Assembly (NCBI GenBank): GCA_021805305.1
Contig: JAJZFO010000163.1
Coordinates: 1 to 5,935 of the forward strand
Direction: 5' to 3'
Source: Actinomycetes bacterium
GTDB lineage: Bacteria > Actinomycetota > Acidimicrobiia > Acidimicrobiales > RAAP-2
DNA: 5,935 bases
Below are positions 5,048 to 5,935 of the stretch, in pieces. The notes below the pieces were generated by a model. The model saw only the letters and a program-made list of their open reading frames with translations. It searched no databases and was not told the DNA's origin. How positions within the stretch are numbered: position 1 is the stretch's first letter; the number at the start of each line of letters is the position of its first letter. Both the position numbers and the translations under genes were made by a program.

Positions 5048-5779
5048 GTGCCAACCAACTTGCTCGAACCCCTTCGCCAGTGTGCACTCGAAATTCGTGA
5101 GGCCGTCGTGGGTCACCGCGGCCGGGGTTATTCGGGGGCGCGCGAGACGCAGTACCACCTCGATCTCGTCGCCGACGAGGTGGCCCTACGGGTATTGGGG
5201 GCCGCGGGCTTTCGGGTGGTGAGTGAGGAGTCGGGGATCAGCGGGTCCGGTGACTTCACCGTGGTCGTGGACCCCATCGATGGCTCGACCAACTGCGACC
5301 ACGGTGTTCCTTTTTACGCGACGTCATTGGCCGTGTTGCGCGGTGATGAGCTCGTCGCGGGCCTGGTCATGAACCAGGCGACCGGTACGGTCTTCGAAGC
5401 CGAGAAGGGGGCGGGTGCGCGGCGTGACGGGGCCACGATCTCACCCAGTGGTCAGACCGAGGTCGGACGATCGATCATGGCTTTTTCGGGCCTGCCCTCG
5501 CGTCATTTGGGGTGGGCCCAGTACCGCGCCCTGGGAGCCGCCAGCCTCGAGATCTGTCTCGTGGCGGACGGCTCGCTTGACGTTTACGGGGTGGCCCAGC
5601 ATTCCACCCTGCATCCCTGGGATTACTTAGCTGGTCTCCTGATTGCCCGCGAAGCGGGCGCGACCGCGGCGGATTATGGCGGTGCGTTGCTCGACACCGC
5701 TGACGCGGTGGTGCGCCGTCCGGTATTTTGTGCCACGGTCGAACTCCTTGACTTCATGTTGTCCGCGGGTGTCATCTGA
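5048..5779 (+). CDS. Inositol monophosphatase family phosphatase
   Basis: A 243-aa Mg2+-dependent, Li+-sensitive-type sugar/inositol phosphatase family member that hydrolyses a phosphate monoester in the cytoplasm. Substrates in this family include inositol-1-phosphate, histidinol phosphate and PAP/fructose bisphosphate. Diagnostic motifs are SEES (59-62, metal-binding Glu60/Glu61), DPIDGSTN (75-82, the family's DPxDGTTN with Asp75 and Asp78 as metal ligands), and the C-terminal HPWDYLAGLLIAREAGA (189-205), matching the WDxAAGxxLxxEAGG signature with Asp192 as the third-metal/substrate ligand. LGAASLEICLVADGSLDVY (162-180) is the usual core segment. Length is close to the family norm, so the gene looks intact. 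GTG at 5048 is preferred over the in-frame ATG at 4997: the ATG would overlap the divergent gene and add a basic tail unlike the family, while the GTG follows a -10 hexamer at leaderless spacing. The exact substrate cannot be told from motifs alone. Confidence 0.92.
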   Translation: MPTNLLEPLRQCALEIREAVVGHRGRGYSGARETQYHLDLVADEVALRVLGAAGFRVVSEESGISGSGDFTVVVDPIDGSTNCDHGVPFYATSLAVLRGDELVAGLVMNQATGTVFEAEKGAGARRDGATISPSGQTEVGRSIMAFSGLPSRHLGWAQYRALGAASLEICLVADGSLDVYGVAQHSTLHPWDYLAGLLIAREAGATAADYGGALLDTADAVVRRPVFCATVELLDFMLSAGVI

Positions 5780-5806
5780 CGGTTGTTGTTTCGTCGCGGG
5801 CTCACC

Positions 5807-5812
5807 TAGACT
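5807..5812 (+). promoter_or_regulatory. -10 hexamer TAGACT for the tRNA gene
   Basis: TAGACT ends 11 bp before the mature tRNA 5' end, a normal distance for a tRNA promoter. A weak -35 candidate, TTGTTG (5783-5788), lies 18 bp upstream of it. So the tRNA is probably transcribed independently of the phosphatase gene. Confidence 0.5.
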
Positions 5813-5823
5813 GTCCCATTCGC

Positions 5824-5897
5824 GGGCGCTTAGCTCAGTTGGTTAGAGCAGCTGATTTACACTCAGCAGGTCGGGGGTTCGAGTCCCTCAGCGCCCA
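5824..5897 (+). tRNA. tRNA-Val (anticodon UAC)
   Basis: A complete 74-nt cloverleaf: acceptor GGGCGCT/AGCGCCC (7 bp), D arm GCTC/GAGC, anticodon stem GCTGA/TCAGC with loop TTTACAC, 5-nt variable loop, T arm GGGGG/CCCTC (one G-U pair) with loop TTCGAGT, and discriminator A at 5897. The anticodon TAC at 5858-5860 reads valine codons GUA and GUG. The 3' CCA is not encoded (CGA follows), so it must be added enzymatically. No U-rich terminator hairpin is evident in the 38 bases that follow. Confidence 0.96.
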
Positions 5898-5935
5898 CGA
5901 AGATTTTTCGCTCGAATGTGTGAAGGTCCGGGACC

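Noticed and set aside
5898..5910. CGAA/TTCG mini-hairpin after the tRNA
   Set aside because: Only 4 bp and not followed by a T run, so it is too weak to call a terminator.
5824..5935. tRNA-Val 3' end as an attachment site of an integrated element
   Set aside because: No duplicated tRNA 3' fragment, integrase or element gene is visible in the window, which ends 38 bases later.

Overview
The window is about two-thirds G+C, strongly third-position GC-biased, densely packed, and shows several TANNNT -10 hexamers placed so close to start codons that the mRNAs would be leaderless. Together with the protein types (membrane-tethered BTAD regulator, sigma-like companion, Ddl-like ligase) this points to an actinobacterium. 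An Acidimicrobiia-like lineage is my best guess, but this is inference and cannot be confirmed from the sequence alone.

Layout, left to right. (1) 1-717 (+): 3' part of a D-Ala-D-Ala-ligase-type ATP-grasp enzyme, cut by the window edge. (2) 613-3611 (-): a three-gene unit read right to left. It comprises a sigma-factor-like protein with a degenerate C-terminal HTH (3611-2907), a membrane-anchored Ser/Thr/Pro-rich exported protein (2858-2271), and a multi-pass membrane protein with a cytoplasmic winged-helix/BTAD (SARP-type) regulator domain (about 2274-613). The BTAD gene runs 105 bp into the ligase gene on the opposite strand. (3) 3738-4094 (+): a small acidic conserved-looking protein with its own leaderless-type promoter. 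(4) 5007-4091 (-): a two-gene unit, a 185-aa soluble protein of unknown function followed by an overlapping 123-aa lipoprotein. (5) 5048-5779 (+): an inositol-monophosphatase-family phosphatase, divergent from the previous unit across only 40 bp. (6) 5824-5897 (+): tRNA-Val(UAC) with its own promoter-like element.

The most unusual part is the minus-strand triad. A sigma-like protein, an exported anchored protein and a membrane-tethered transcription regulator in one operon look like a membrane-to-DNA signalling module. Its last gene has no normal start codon in the right place: the best start is CTG overlapping the TGA of the preceding gene. The junction contains three complementary segments able to form mutually exclusive hairpins. 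The remaining genes look like ordinary housekeeping or conserved hypothetical genes. No stretch over 300 bases lacks a gene. No mobile element, CRISPR array or large repeat is visible.
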